A DNA stretch of 64,000 nt from assembly GCA_963989385.1 (NCBI GenBank), contig OZ022511.1, forward strand, positions 26,778,503 through 26,842,502, in the 5' to 3' direction. The notes under the pieces were generated by a model. It had not been told where the DNA came from, searched no databases, and worked only from the letters and a program-made list of their open reading frames with translations. Both the position numbers and the translations under genes were made by a program. Positions within the stretch are counted from its first letter, which is position 1, and each line of letters opens with the position of its first letter. Shown here in pieces: positions 21,441 to 32,352 of the stretch. This DNA comes from Ctena decussata. Taxonomy: Eukaryota > Mollusca > Bivalvia > Lucinida > Lucinidae.

Positions 21441-24400
21441 CCAACCGCATCTTATAAATACGATTATATGATCAAAAACGTTTAGAGTCCAAAATGAATT
21501 TATGCACCTTTTCGAATATTACTTTATTTGTATCTCGTGGAAAAGAATCATTGCCATATAAAAAAAAGAGACAGCGAGGGAGTCTGATACTGTGACACTG
21601 AATTTAAGAGTACCGTTCGTTGGGCCTGATAGTGCCTGCAGTGAAAGAAGTAATGTTGGGCATTTTCTATGCTGCCACACTGGCATAAAGGGGAATCAGA
21701 AATGTTTTTCAAGAAAAGATCTAAGTTTAGCGAGCTGCAATTGGTCCGTAATCTAGTGTGTAATACCTGAGCTTTCCTGTTGCCTACATAGAAGTGTTTT
21801 GGAGTGCGTGATCTACCTTTGTTAAGAAAACCTTTGAAGGTGCTTAAAGAGTCAGATTGTTTTGCTTCATCATGTACGTTATTCCAGGCTCTGACGGTTG
21901 ACGGTAAGAAAGAATTATAATATAGAGTTGTTCTTGCATCTATAGTTTGAAGATCATTAGAATTTCTGAGACTATAACGTGAAATGATACTAACAGACTG
22001 AGGTATTAAGGAAGATAGATATAAAGGAGTTAGATTATGAGTCATTTTATAAAACAAGGTAAGCTTATGATCTGTTCGTCTCTTTTCGAGCGGATCCCAT
22101 CCGATTTCCTTATAAAGCATAGCAATGGAAACAAGTCTAGTGGCTCCTGTGGCGATTCGAGCCGCTTCATTTTGAATTTTATCGAGGTCTTGTTTCTCAT
22201 ATAATGTGCAATTGTCCCATATGACGTCTCCGTTTTCAAACAGGGGTCTAATGAATGCAGTGTAAATAGTTTCAATAGATTTTCTGTCTAACCTGAATTT
22301 TAATTTTCTCATAGTATTAATTCTAGTCCAAGCCTTATCCGTAATATATTTTATGTGTTGATGCCACGTACAATCATTAGAAAAGTAAAGACCAAGATGT
22401 TTATGGGAATCAACTTCAGATACCTGTTGGTTTTGCATATAGATAGGTGGATGGAGAGGTCGATTTAATCTGCGTGATACAAGTAAGGTTTCGGTTTTAG
22501 AAGGATTGAAGGTAACAAGCCAAGTTGAAGCCCAAGCTGAGATTTTACCAAGATCTGCGTTAATGCAACCGGCTGCTGTAACAGGATCATCTACAATAAT
22601 AAAGAGGCTAGTGTCATCTGCGAACAATCTAATATTTGATCCAATATCATTAACAATATCATTGATATACAACAGAAAAAGAAGGGGACCTAGAATCGAT
22701 CCCTGAGTAACTCCAGCACGAATGTAAGTCCAATCAGAAACAGCGCCAGGAAGGACAACTCGCTGTTTTCTGTCAAGGAGATAATCTGCAAACCAAGCAT
22801 GGACGTTTCCTGAGACACCAGCTGCTTGAAGTTTAGCAAGGAGGCCAGCATGCCACACACGGTCGAAAGCTTTGCTGATGTCACAGAAAACAGCCCGTAC
22901 TTCTTTGCCAGAATCGAGAGCTTGACAGAACGTGTTGTAGAGAAATGTTAACTGATTTACGGTTGAGTCACCAGGAAGAAAGCCAGATTGTAGGGAAGAA
23001 AGTAAATTGTTATCATGTAGGTGGTTAAATAAATATTTGAATACGAGTCTTTCCAGATATTTGTCTTCCGAATTGAGTAAGGAAATGGGTCGATAATTGG
23101 AGACATCAGATAGATCACCTTTCTTAGGAACTGGACAAACATTTGCTTCTTTGTATGAAGAAGGAACTTTGCCCTCGCGTAGTGACTGGTTGAAAAGAGA
23201 ACAATAGGGTAATGAAAGCTCTTTAGACAATTCGCGAAGAATACGATTACTCAGGCCATTAGGACCAGAGGCTTTGGCAGGAGGCAGAGTTTTAAGGACC
23301 GATTCAACTTCAAGTGGAGACAAAACAATGTTGTTCAGTTGTGTATTAACAATAGCTGGGGGAAGGCTTGGAATGAGAGCATTCTGTTCGTTTAAAATTG
23401 TTTGGCTTTGGAAATAAGTATTTAAAACGTTAGCTTTGTCAGTTTCTTCCGTATATATTGCACCATGAAATTCAAGAGGTGGAACGGCTGTTTTGTTATT
23501 AGGAGCGATGAATGTTTTTAGCGTAGCCCACCAGTCTTTTGAGGAAAGTGTCTCAGACGTAAGTTTGGCCGCAATTTTGTCGTAAAAAGATTTTTTTGAA
23601 TCACGAATATTTTGAACAACTTTGTTACGTAATGTTTTAAATTTTTTCCAGTCTGATTCTAAGTTAGTTCTTTTGACTTTCCTATAGGCTCTTTTCCGTT
23701 TTCTAATGTTGCGTTTAATGGTCGAATTAATCCAAGGCGGTTCTGAAGGTTTAATTTTGATGTATCGATTAGGTATGCATTCTTTAGCAATAGTAGTTAC
23801 CGTGGAATTTGTATTATTTGCATATGTATTAATGTCATTATCTTTAAGATAATCCCAGTCAAAAGATGTTGCCTTATTATGCAGTAACTCATAATTACCT
23901 TTATCATAATTCCAAATGTGTCGCGTAAATGAAGCAAGTTTAGGCTTAGAATACTTAAATATACCATATATCGGACAATGATACCTTAATTCTTGACTCA
24001 GAAAGGGATCACCAACTCCACTGACTATCAAATGAGTTTTGTTAGTAACAAGAAGGATATCTTTTAATGATGATGAGTTTTCAGTAAAATGTGTTGGCTG
24101 AGTTATAGATTGGTAAAGAGAGAACTGGGAACAAATTGAATTAATTTTTTTCGCTGTTTGAGGATTGAGTAGGTTTAAATTAAAGTCGCCAGTAATAATT
24201 ATCTCGGAGATTCCTGGTGAGTCTACTGCCAGTGCTATAGAATCTTCAATATCAGAAAAATAGTTAGAATTAGAGTTTGGGGGGCGGTAAAACAATCCAA
24301 ATAAAATATGTTTATGGTTATTAGTTAATTCGAGCCATATGCTCTCAATATTACGGGGCTCTAAATCTTCACGACGCTTATAATGAAGGCAGTCCTTTAC

Positions 24401-24604
24401 ATAAATCATAACACCTCCGTGGTTATCACCAACTCGGTCCTTTCTCTCAGGGGTACTATATGAATGAAACAGTAACTCGTTTGTATCAATAGAAGGACTT
24501 AGCCATGTTTCTGTGAAGGCTAAAATATCAAATTCAAAGAGTTCAGTCTGTAATACTTCTAATTTCGAAAAAATGCTTTGAACATTATAGTGTTTGCGGT
24601 TAGT
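21441..24604 (-). mobile_element. 5'-truncated Jockey/CR1-group non-LTR retrotransposon
   Basis: A minus-strand element. The ORF2 body fills 21548-24604, and the 3' untranslated part continues to about 21441 with an AATAAA (complement of 21523-21528). No ORF1 or 5' UTR is visible; the frame is cut near the start of the endonuclease. The exact 3' end and the target duplication are not obvious. Confidence 0.8.
21548..24604 (-). CDS. Non-LTR ORF2: endonuclease and reverse transcriptase, N-terminus missing
   Basis: An uninterrupted frame of about 1018 codons. The first internal ATG is at 24409, but coding clearly continues upstream to a stop at 24605-24607. N-V-Q-S-I-F near the start and F-T-E-T-W-L are endonuclease motifs. 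G-D-F-N-L-N lies about 70 residues past that ATG, and R-Y-H-C-P-I stands where SDH-type motifs occur. RT motifs follow in order: N-Y-R-P-I-S, F-C-D-I-S-K-A-F-D-R-V-W (near 22870), G-V-T-Q-G-S-I-L-G-P (near 22705), F-A-D-D (about 22611-22622) and H-L-G-L. A C-x-C...H...C cluster lies near the end. No internal stop suggests recent insertion. Clade assignment within the Jockey/CR1 supergroup is uncertain. Confidence 0.9.
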   Translation of the reverse strand, partial: TNRKHYNVQSIFSKLEVLQTELFEFDILAFTETWLSPSIDTNELLFHSYSTPERKDRVGDNHGGVMIYVKDCLHYKRREDLEPRNIESIWLELTNNHKHILFGLFYRPPNSNSNYFSDIEDSIALAVDSPGISEIIITGDFNLNLLNPQTAKKINSICSQFSLYQSITQPTHFTENSSSLKDILLVTNKTHLIVSGVGDPFLSQELRYHCPIYGIFKYSKPKLASFTRHIWNYDKGNYELLHNKATSFDWDYLKDNDINTYANNTNSTVTTIAKECIPNRYIKIKPSEPPWINSTIKRNIRKRKRAYRKVKRTNLESDWKKFKTLRNKVVQNIRDSKKSFYDKIAAKLTSETLSSKDWWATLKTFIAPNNKTAVPPLEFHGAIYTEETDKANVLNTYFQSQTILNEQNALIPSLPPAIVNTQLNNIVLSPLEVESVLKTLPPAKASGPNGLSNRILRELSKELSLPYCSLFNQSLREGKVPSSYKEANVCPVPKKGDLSDVSNYRPISLLNSEDKYLERLVFKYLFNHLHDNNLLSSLQSGFLPGDSTVNQLTFLYNTFCQALDSGKEVRAVFCDISKAFDRVWHAGLLAKLQAAGVSGNVHAWFADYLLDRKQRVVLPGAVSDWTYIRAGVTQGSILGPLLFLLYINDIVNDIGSNIRLFADDTSLFIIVDDPVTAAGCINADLGKISAWASTWLVTFNPSKTETLLVSRRLNRPLHPPIYMQNQQVSEVDSHKHLGLYFSNDCTWHQHIKYITDKAWTRINTMRKLKFRLDRKSIETIYTAFIRPLFENGDVIWDNCTLYEKQDLDKIQNEAARIATGATRLVSIAMLYKEIGWDPLEKRRTDHKLTLFYKMTHNLTPLYLSSLIPQSVSIISRYSLRNSNDLQTIDARTTLYYNSFLPSTVRAWNNVHDEAKQSDSLSTFKGFLNKGRSRTPKHFYVGNRKAQVLHTRLRTNCSSLNLDLFLKNISDSPLCQCGSIENAQHYFFHCRHYQAQRTVLLNSVSQYQTPSLSLFFIWQ

Positions 24605-24744
24605 TTACATAATTCTTCTTTTGAGTAGTATAACTGCATGCAAAACAAAACAAAAAAAAAAAGCAAACAAACAAAAGAAAACGTTAAATTTAGATACATT
24701 TGACAGTTTTCCCCATACGAACAGAATTGAATTTTATGGCTGTA

Positions 24745-24768
24745 CAGTGGACTCGACAGTATCGGACC
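24745..24768 (+). repeat. Outer inverted terminus, left copy
   Basis: CAGTGGACTCGACAGTATCG and the bases after it are inverted at 33437-33460 with one clear mismatch in the first 22. The left copy follows a TA. The style resembles pogo/Tigger ends (compare 60703). Confidence 0.45.
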
Positions 24769-25559
24769 AAGTTCTATAAGACACATGTTTTGTTGTATAT
24801 GAATGCTAAAATTATGTACATGTTATTACACTGGCGCTCACGTATTTGTACACATTGAAAACGCGTCGGGGACGCAGTTGATGCGCGCGGGATACGCGGT
24901 AATTATGAACGCGAATATTTTAGTAGCCAATGAAAATTCGTTCTCAGTTTTGCGTATACCGCGAAGCGACGCGTGCAACGCGCATTTTATGCAATTTTCA
25001 TGGACCCAATCAAAATTGCGCACATGATACGGGTAGTGACGTAGTCCTTCGCGTCTCAACGCGCGCGTACGGGAACCAATCAAAATCGCGTATTGAATGC
25101 GAATTTTAGTGAGGTCAACTTTAAGTAAATCATGTGAAAGAAAGAGCCATTAGTCTACATCAAGCTTGATGTCGAATGCTCATTTGGTCTTACTTGAACC
25201 ATAACGGGAAAGAAAGAAAAAAAAGCCTAGAAACTCGACCGGCAACTCAAAACTAAATGCGACTGGGACAGTCCCATGACACTTCGCCATTGACGTGGAA
25301 ATAGCCTAAATCGCACTCTTCAGCCATAAATTCCTTTCGTATCAGAAATTAAAATCGTGGAATCTGAAATTAATATGGCCTTTATGGAAAATAAGTGCCA
25401 GGCGGCAGTCACTTTGAATCTTAAAGAATTAGGGTGGGGGATAAAAAAAACTCTGATCAGTGACCTATAAATAGCAGTGACCTGGAGGGCTGATTGGAGT
25501 TTTACGAGAGCATGTTTGGGAGAGGAGTGGTAAGTCACTGCTCTGATCAACATGACTTG

Positions 25560-26795
25560 GAAACGGCTGTCTCCAGGGCAGTGTCCTCAGCCCTATCCTA
25601 TTCATTGTAATAATAAATACCCTCGATGATGCTTGGGGCAAACCTCTCTCTTTCTCAGTTTGCAGATGACAGTGCTATCTGGACCTACCACTCCTCTCCC
25701 AAACATGCTGTCGTAAAACTCCAGTCAGCTCTCCAGACAATCGAGATATGGTCCACGCTCTGGGCCTTCAAAATACCCACTATTAAGACAAAGGCTATAA
25801 TTTTCCCTTAAAAAAGACTTAATATTGAATCACTTTAAAAAACTCTCCCTTTTTGGGACAGAAATAGAATTTTGTGACCATATCACCTTCCTGGGTATGA
25901 TCCTAGATAGCAAACTAACATATGAGGTCAGCATATTAAAAATCTGATTGAAAAATGTAACAAAGACCTAAACCTCATGAGGATGGTTTCAGGCACCTCC
26001 TATGAAGCAGATAAAAAATTATATTGACCTTATATAAGGCCGTAATCCTCAGTAAAAGTTGATTATGGTGCGCAAGCTTATAACTCGGCACCCAAACATC
26101 TACTCTCAAAGCTCAAGACCTCATCCAAAACAACTTAGCACTCCATATTGCTACGAGGGCATACCACTCCGCCCCAATTAATGCTTTAGAAGTTGAATGT
26201 GGAATGAAACTCCTACAGCTGAAGGTGCCGGGCAGCGTAGCGCAATCGATAGGGCACCAAACTCATGCCAGAGGTCTTGGGTTCGAGAACCCGGTTGGGC
26301 CACATACTTCGTTTCTCCTTCCGCTGATTCAAGAAAGGCATACCAAACCCTCAAAACTGGACGTTTATCCCCTAATAAATGAAGCAGTAACCGAAAAATG
26401 GCAATCCCAGTGGACCAATAGCAACAAGGGCCACACCTTCCATTTCGTCAAACCAAAGGTTAAACTTCAATGTGACGTATATAGTCTCAATAGACGTTTC
26501 GACATAGCCTATTCCGGACTAAGGCTAGGACACTGCGGGCAGGGTGCCTTCACTACAGTAACCAGTCTGCCCTATGCCCCCACTGCAACGATGCAGAAGA
26601 TCTCAACCATATCTTCTTTGACTGTGTGGCCCCATAACAATGAAAGGCGAGACCATAGAATCCACCATATTCAAGTTAGGCTATCACACAATAGACCTGA
26701 GACTGCTCCTGTCTCCCCCAAAGAAACATGCAAATACAATACAGAAGGCAGTCTTTGAATACCTAGACAAAACCAATATCATTGCCAGGATATAG
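25560..26795 (+). pseudogene. Old non-LTR reverse-transcriptase fragment
   Basis: G-C-L-Q-G-S-V-L-S-P then F-A-D-D-S near 25660 are RT motifs. F-L-G-M-I-L-D-S-K-L-T follows near 25890, then an S-K-V-D-Y-G-A stretch near 26055. A C-terminal P-H-C-N-D-A-E-D-L-N-H-I-F-F-D-C motif lies near 26575-26625, and coding resemblance ends at about 26795. Many stops and frameshifts are present. A SINE fragment interrupts it at about 26228-26340. The end of this frame runs directly into the satellite described next. Confidence 0.75.
26228..26340 (+). mobile_element. SINE fragment (family of 15034 and 52987)
   Basis: A tRNA-like head with GTAGCGCAATCGATAGGGC and a B-box-like GGTTCGAGAACC, then the CCACATAC and TTCGTTTCTCCTTCCGC body words. 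It stops before the SINE tail and lies inside the RT pseudogene. Confidence 0.8.
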
Positions 26796-26814
26796 ATAGA
26801 TTCCAATACAATAG

Positions 26815-29320
26815 GGAAAAAATCCCCCTAATTTTCTCTAATTCGAGCCCCTGTTGCTAACCACCTACATAACCCATTTCCCAAAGTCCCTGGATCCACA
26901 TTCTCCCCTACTAAGTGCAATGCTCATGACAAAAACACCCATTACCCAGTAAAAGCCCCAGAAGCCAATCGGTACGACTACAATCTGACTTTCCCTACGG
27001 TCGTATAAATAATTTTTGTCTATTGACAATAAAGGCTAAAATTAATGTGTATCCAACCTCCTTAACCTCACACCCAGGCTAAGTTACCTGGAAACTAAAT
27101 AAACCATAATAAGGTTCAGCACATTTGCTCCCTAGAAACAGCCAAAAGAAACTGCCCTCTTTTCCCGTCAATCCGCAATAAGAAATAAGCTATAGCCCTC
27201 TGGTCCATTAATAATACTCTCCATTTCTTCCCCACCCCCAAATTAATGTGTATCCAACCTCCTTAATCTCACAACCAGGCTTAGTTACCTGGAAACTAAA
27301 TAAACCATTATAAGGTTCAACTAATTCGCTCCCTAGAAACAGCCAAAAGAAACCGCCGTCCTTTTTGAACAACCCGCAATAAGAAATAAGCTACTGTCCC
27401 CGTGTCTATTAATAATATTCTCCATTTCCCCTCCAAAAAATAATGTGTATCCAACCTCCTTAATCTAATACCCAGGCTTAGTTACCTGGAAACCAACTGA
27501 ACCATTATAAGGTTCATCACATTTGCTCCCTAGAAACAGCAAAAAGAAACTGCTCTCTCCTCCCAACAATCCACAATAAGAAATTAGCTACAGTCCTGTT
27601 GTTGACTAATAATATTCTCCATTTCCCAAAATATTAGAACACTAAAAAAACTCCCACGAAAATACATGGCCTTAAAAGTTTAAATATGCAATATATTTTG
27701 GAACCAACTAAACCCAGATAAGGTTTAGAACAAATGCTACAGTCCTAGGTCCCAAAAGGAATTTTTACCCCACGTACCTCCCTCCAAACAGAATTAAGCT
27801 ACGGTCTTCTCTGAGACCAACGGTCGCAATTCATAATGTAACCCAGGCAGTCTCAATTACTCATGAGGGCCACAAAAACATGAGACAACTGTATTCCAGA
27901 TCACCCTCAATCTCTTATCCCCCACTGCCCATTGCATTAGTTAATAAGGGAATTTGCTCCCAACCTAAAAAAATCCCCCTAATTTTCTCTAATTCGAGCT
28001 CCTGTTGCTAACCACCGATCAAACCCATTCCCAAGATCCCTGGATCCACATTCTCCCCTACTAAGTGCAATGCTCATGACAAAAATTCCCATTACCCAGT
28101 AAAAGCCCCAGAACGCATCTGTATGACTACAATCTGACTTTCCCTATGTTCGTGTAAATAACTTTTGTCTATTGACAATAAAGGCTAAAATTAATGTGTA
28201 TCCAACCTCCTTAACCTCACACCCAGGCTAAGTTACCTGGAAACTAACTGAACCATAATAAGGTTCAGCACATTTGCTCCCTAGAAACAGCCAAAAGAAA
28301 CTGCCCTGTTTTCCCGTCAATCCGCAATAAGAAATAAGCTATAGTCCTCTGGTCCATTAATAATACTCTCCATTTCTTCCCCATCCCCAAATTAATGTGT
28401 ATCCAACCTCCTTAATCTCACACCCAGGCTTAGTTACCTGGAAACTAAATAAACCATTATAAGGTTCAAATAATTTGCTCCCTAGAAACAGCCAAAAGAA
28501 ACCGCCGTCCTTTTTGAACAACCCGCAATAAGAAATAAGCTACTGTCCCCGTGTCTATCAATAATATTCTCCATTTCCCCTCCAAAAAATAATGTGTATC
28601 CAACCTCCTTAATCTCATACCCAGGTTTAGTTACCTGGAAGCTAAATAAACCATTATAAGGTTCAACTCATTTGCTCCCTAGAAACAGCCAAAAGAAACC
28701 GCCGTCCTTTTTGAACAACCCGCAATAAGAAATAAGCTACTGTCCCCGTGTCTATTAATAATATTCTCCATTTCCCCTCCAAAAAATAATGTGTATCCAA
28801 CCTCCTTAATCTCATACCCAGGCTTAGTTACCTGGAAACCAACTGAACCATTATAAGGTTCATCACATTTGCTCCCTAGAAACAGCAAAAAGAAACTGCT
28901 CTCTCCTCCCAACAATCCACAATAAGAAATTAGCTACAGTCCTGTTGTTGACTAATAATATTCTCCATTTCCTAAAATATTAGAACACTAAAAAAACTCC
29001 CATGAAAATACAGGACCCTAAAACTTTAAATATGCAATATATTTTGGAACCAACTAAACCCAGATAAGGTTTAGAACAAATGCTATAGTCCTAGGTCCCA
29101 AAATGAATTTTTACACCACCTACCTCCCTCCCAACAGATTTAAAGCTACGGTCTTCTCTGAGACCAACAGTCGCAATTCATGATGTAACCCAGACAGTCT
29201 CAATTACTCATGAGGGCCACAAAAACATGAGACAACTGCATTCCAGATCACCCTCAATCTCTTATCCCCCACTGCCCATTGCATTAGTTAATAAGAGAAT
29301 TTGCTCCCCACCTAAGAATT
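26815..29320 (+). repeat. Higher-order satellite grown from a retroelement 3' region
   Basis: Monomers of about 198 bp start at TAATGTGTATCCAACCTCC near 27043, 27244, 27441, 28192, 28393, 28590 and 28788. Each contains a CCAGG..CCTGG dyad and a second GGTT/AACC dyad. Monomers sit in two larger units that share a leader (26815-27042 and 27963-28191) and a trailer (27640-27962 and 28975-29310). Unit 1 has three monomers and unit 2 has four. The leader follows directly on the RT pseudogene's end. Confidence 0.85.
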
Positions 29321-29806
29321 CACTCCCCATTTCGAAAGAAGAGAGTCAGGTGTTTTTTCTTGCCGGGGTTCTCGGTTTTCAGTCACCTTGATGATCATTC
29401 ATCTCTGGCCCCATATGCTGAAAATGTTTGCAGCATTAAATTGCTTTCTGGAAATCGAGGTTTATCTTGGAATGTACGTTACTATTCTGCCTTCAGCCAA
29501 AACTACATGCTACAAATGAAATATTCTTAAACTTTATTTTGTTTACTTTTACTCTGTGTAGAGGATATCTGTTTCGATTCGGCACAGATTGCTCTGCAAT
29601 AAGGTAATCCGAAGAGAACCCACTTGTCTGTTCAGACTATACCATTTCCAATTTAATGCAAGTTACTTCGTAGTAAAATAATGTTTTTGATTGGGTGCAA
29701 GTTACTTTGCAGTAAAGTAAATGCAGCCTGCTCAAATGTTAACATGACCTAAACATGCCCGAGGTCAGTTCAAAAATAAATTTTAATGCGGCTTTGCTTC
29801 GGTTTG

Positions 29807-29986
29807 CTGTTTAGACAGGACTTTTAATCCGAAGTAAAAGTTAATTCGGATTCGATCCAAGGTACTCTGTAGGATTAGTTTAATTACTCCGAATTAGTTT
29901 TTAATTCGAAAAAGATTTGCAAGTCTAAACAGTTAATTCAAAGCAAATTCTGATTCGATTCGGATTAAAACTCTAGTCTAAACTGG
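29807..29986. mobile_element. Possible MITE with imperfect inverted ends
   Basis: The left end (CTGTTTAGACAGGACTTTTA near 29808) and the right end read inverted (CAGTTTAGACTAGAGTTTTA) match over about 30 bases including TTTTAATCCGAA. There is no coding potential inside, and I could not settle a target duplication. Confidence 0.45.
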
Positions 29987-30089
29987 ATTATTGAAGGTAT
30001 AGAAAATTCAGGCATGCGAATGTTTTTACATTGTCTCAAAGGCAAGGATAATTGCTTATTTGTGGCCTTGGTTGTGGAGAAAACTGGAG

Positions 30090-30530
30090 TACCTGAAGAA
30101 TACCACCAACCTTCCTGCAGAGACTGTCCAAGTGATTCTGCTTCCTGCCGAAGATCTCGGCAGGAAGCAGAGTCACGTGGACAGTCTCGGTAGGAAGCCA
30201 ATTTTCGAGGACAGAAGTCTCTGCAGGAAGCAAGAGCTCGTGGACAGTCTCGGCGGAAGCCAAATATGATGTGAAGTCCGCCGAGACTGTATGCGAGTTC
30301 TTGCTTCCTGCAGAGACTTCTGTTCATGATAATTGGCTTCCTGCCGAGACTGTCTGCGTGACTCTGCTTCCTGCCGAGAGGCTCGACAGGAAGCAGAATC
30401 ACACGGACAGTTTCAGCAGGAAGCCATTTATCAAGTACAGAAGTCTCGGCAGGAAGCAAGAACTCGCGGACAGTCTCTGCGGAAGCCAAATATGATGTAC
30501 AGTCTCTGCAGGAAGCGAAAATTAGAGGAA
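30090..30530. repeat. Foldback array of GCTTCCTGCCGAGAC modules
   Basis: Two inverted arms of about 102 bp (30277-30378 and 30382-30483) meet at a dyad near 30380, with roughly 14 mismatches. A partial copy has its dyad near 30153. Because the DNA is self-complementary, both strands read nearly the same open peptide repeat (L-L-P-A-E-T-V...G-R-K-Q). I take the peptides to be by-products, not genes. Confidence 0.8.
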
Positions 30531-31281
30531 TCGATTATACCCTGTGGTATTGTTTAACTCAATATAATAGTCTGGGTCCAAATTTCACTGGTCAGTTTAA
30601 TTCTTAGCGAGGGTTACCGTGTGTGTTCTGGCCCAGATAAGTCGTGACTTTTCTTTTTTTTTTTGGTTAAGAAAAATAGATGTTATGTATAATTTCTAAG
30701 CCTAGAAGTTCTATTATAGAGTTAGTCTAAATAGTAGTTAATGAGTCCCATTGAATTCAGAAATCGAGACGTTACGAGTTGTTATGTAAAAATTGACCCA
30801 GATAATGTGGGACTACTTTATGGTTCCCGTCTTCTGCGCATCGATTCGGTCAGAATCGAGACAATATTTAATTAACTTAGTAACTTATATTGTTTTAAGC
30901 TATCTTAAAACTATTCTAATTAGGCCAACGTACAATCTGCGGTTGTACGCGTATTGCACAAGTCATGAATATTCATGTTATCATCGTTTGCGTCTCCCGC
31001 GTCGAGACGCGTCAGGGCGCGTCTAGACGCGTCTGATGCGCGGTTCTAGGTGATACGCACGCAGCACGCGCATGCAACGCGGTACGAACGCGTTTTTGGT
31101 GTACAAATACGTGAGCGCCAGTGTATACATAACAAGTGCAAAATATCCCTTCTATCTTGTTATGTTAAAATATTTACGAAATTTATTCCTTTAAGGGCAA
31201 ATAACCTATATCCAGACTTTCAAGAGGGTCTTACGACAGTAACGAATCTTGTGCAATAGTATCGGATCATATAATATTATT

Positions 31282-31500
31282 TTATAGGAGAGTTCCTCTG
31301 AGGCGTTCTATCAAATTTCTAAGCTTTAATAATTTAGCTACATAAACAGTTGGGCCTATTAAACTCTCAGAGGAAACTTTAACGGTCTTTAAACTGTATT
31401 TTTCACGTGATCCTTCACCAACAACGGTTATATCTGTTAAATAACAGTAGAAAGTATTCAAATATACAAGCATGTCAATAATTTTCAACTCAGTTAATCT
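31282..31500 (-). CDS. Possible terminal exon of an unknown gene or element
   Basis: On the minus strand a frame of about 70 codons follows a plausible acceptor (TGCTACAG at about 31513-31506). It reads like ordinary protein: hydrophobic I-D-M-L-V-Y-L-N-T-F-Y, then V-G-E-G-S-R-E-K and R-N-L-I-E-R-L-R-G-T-L-L to a stop. No partner exon or known domain is recognised. It lies inside the repeat nest, so it may be transposon-derived. Confidence 0.22.
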   Translation of the reverse strand, partial: RLTELKIIDMLVYLNTFYCYLTDITVVGEGSREKYSLKTVKVSSESLIGPTVYVAKLLKLRNLIERLRGTLL

Positions 31501-32352
31501 GCTCCCCTGTAGCATGTAACTACTCAAACAGTAAAAACATTATCTGACCTTGCAAAGTATAGACTCCGATAAGACCAAAGTGCTTGATCAAGATCAACTT
31601 TTACGGTGATTTTCCACCTTAACATTGATATTTCAATGCAAGCAGTATATAAACACTACATGATCATACAACGGAGTCTGCTGCATAAATCTGAGTATAC
31701 ACTGTGTACAAATAACCATCTGATGAACGCCAGTCATTCATGGGTTCACACACATGGGAGCTGATCTCGAATGTTTCTTTACAATGTTTAGCAGAAGCTA
31801 AGTTGTGTTATGCACAACCTTCATTATCAGACACAAGTGTGTGGTGCGTGGGATGGGAGCTATTTAATGAAAACAAAACAGGATGTTGTTATTTTTATAC
31901 CGAACTTCACTGAAAGAAGACACAGCAGCCACTCAGGTAGTTGATTTATGACTTGCTTTCAGCATCAGATCATGCATCCAAATAAACGTTTTCATGCTGA
32001 TGTCTGTATATCTGCTCAAATTATATAATGATCCGTTACTGTCGCACATCGGTTCCCCATGTTTCAAGCCTTTAGTATCATCAAATTGTCACTCATATTG
32101 TACTTCTGGTAACTGAGTCAGTATTTTATTTTCACATTTCTAGAAGGCGGTATAATGGGAAAAGACGCATATCTGTGATATTCAATTCTGTATAGTTTAA
32201 TTTACATTTGTATAGCATTGTGTGTAATGTACACATGTATAACATACACTTGTACTATGAATTAGAATAGTATTTGTGTAACTGAAACTTTTGTTGAGTT
32301 TATACATGTATTTTGAAAATGTCGGGAGACATTTTTCCTCAGCAGGGGAGAA

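Larger units (their letters stand above)
24829..31123. mobile_element. 6.3-kb segment with inverted termini and TA flanks
   Basis: CACTGGCGCTCACGTATTTG at 24829 is repeated inverted at the right end (31123 leftward), extending to AAAACGCGT with small gaps. Both ends abut TA. Subterminal regions on each side are rich in ACGCG words. The interior holds unrelated nested repeats and no transposase I can recognise. It could be one composite element or two separate related elements. Confidence 0.5.

Noticed and set aside
30060..30557. Overlapping coding frames on both strands of the foldback array
   Set aside because: Explained by self-complementary DNA; no start or stop conservation to support a gene.
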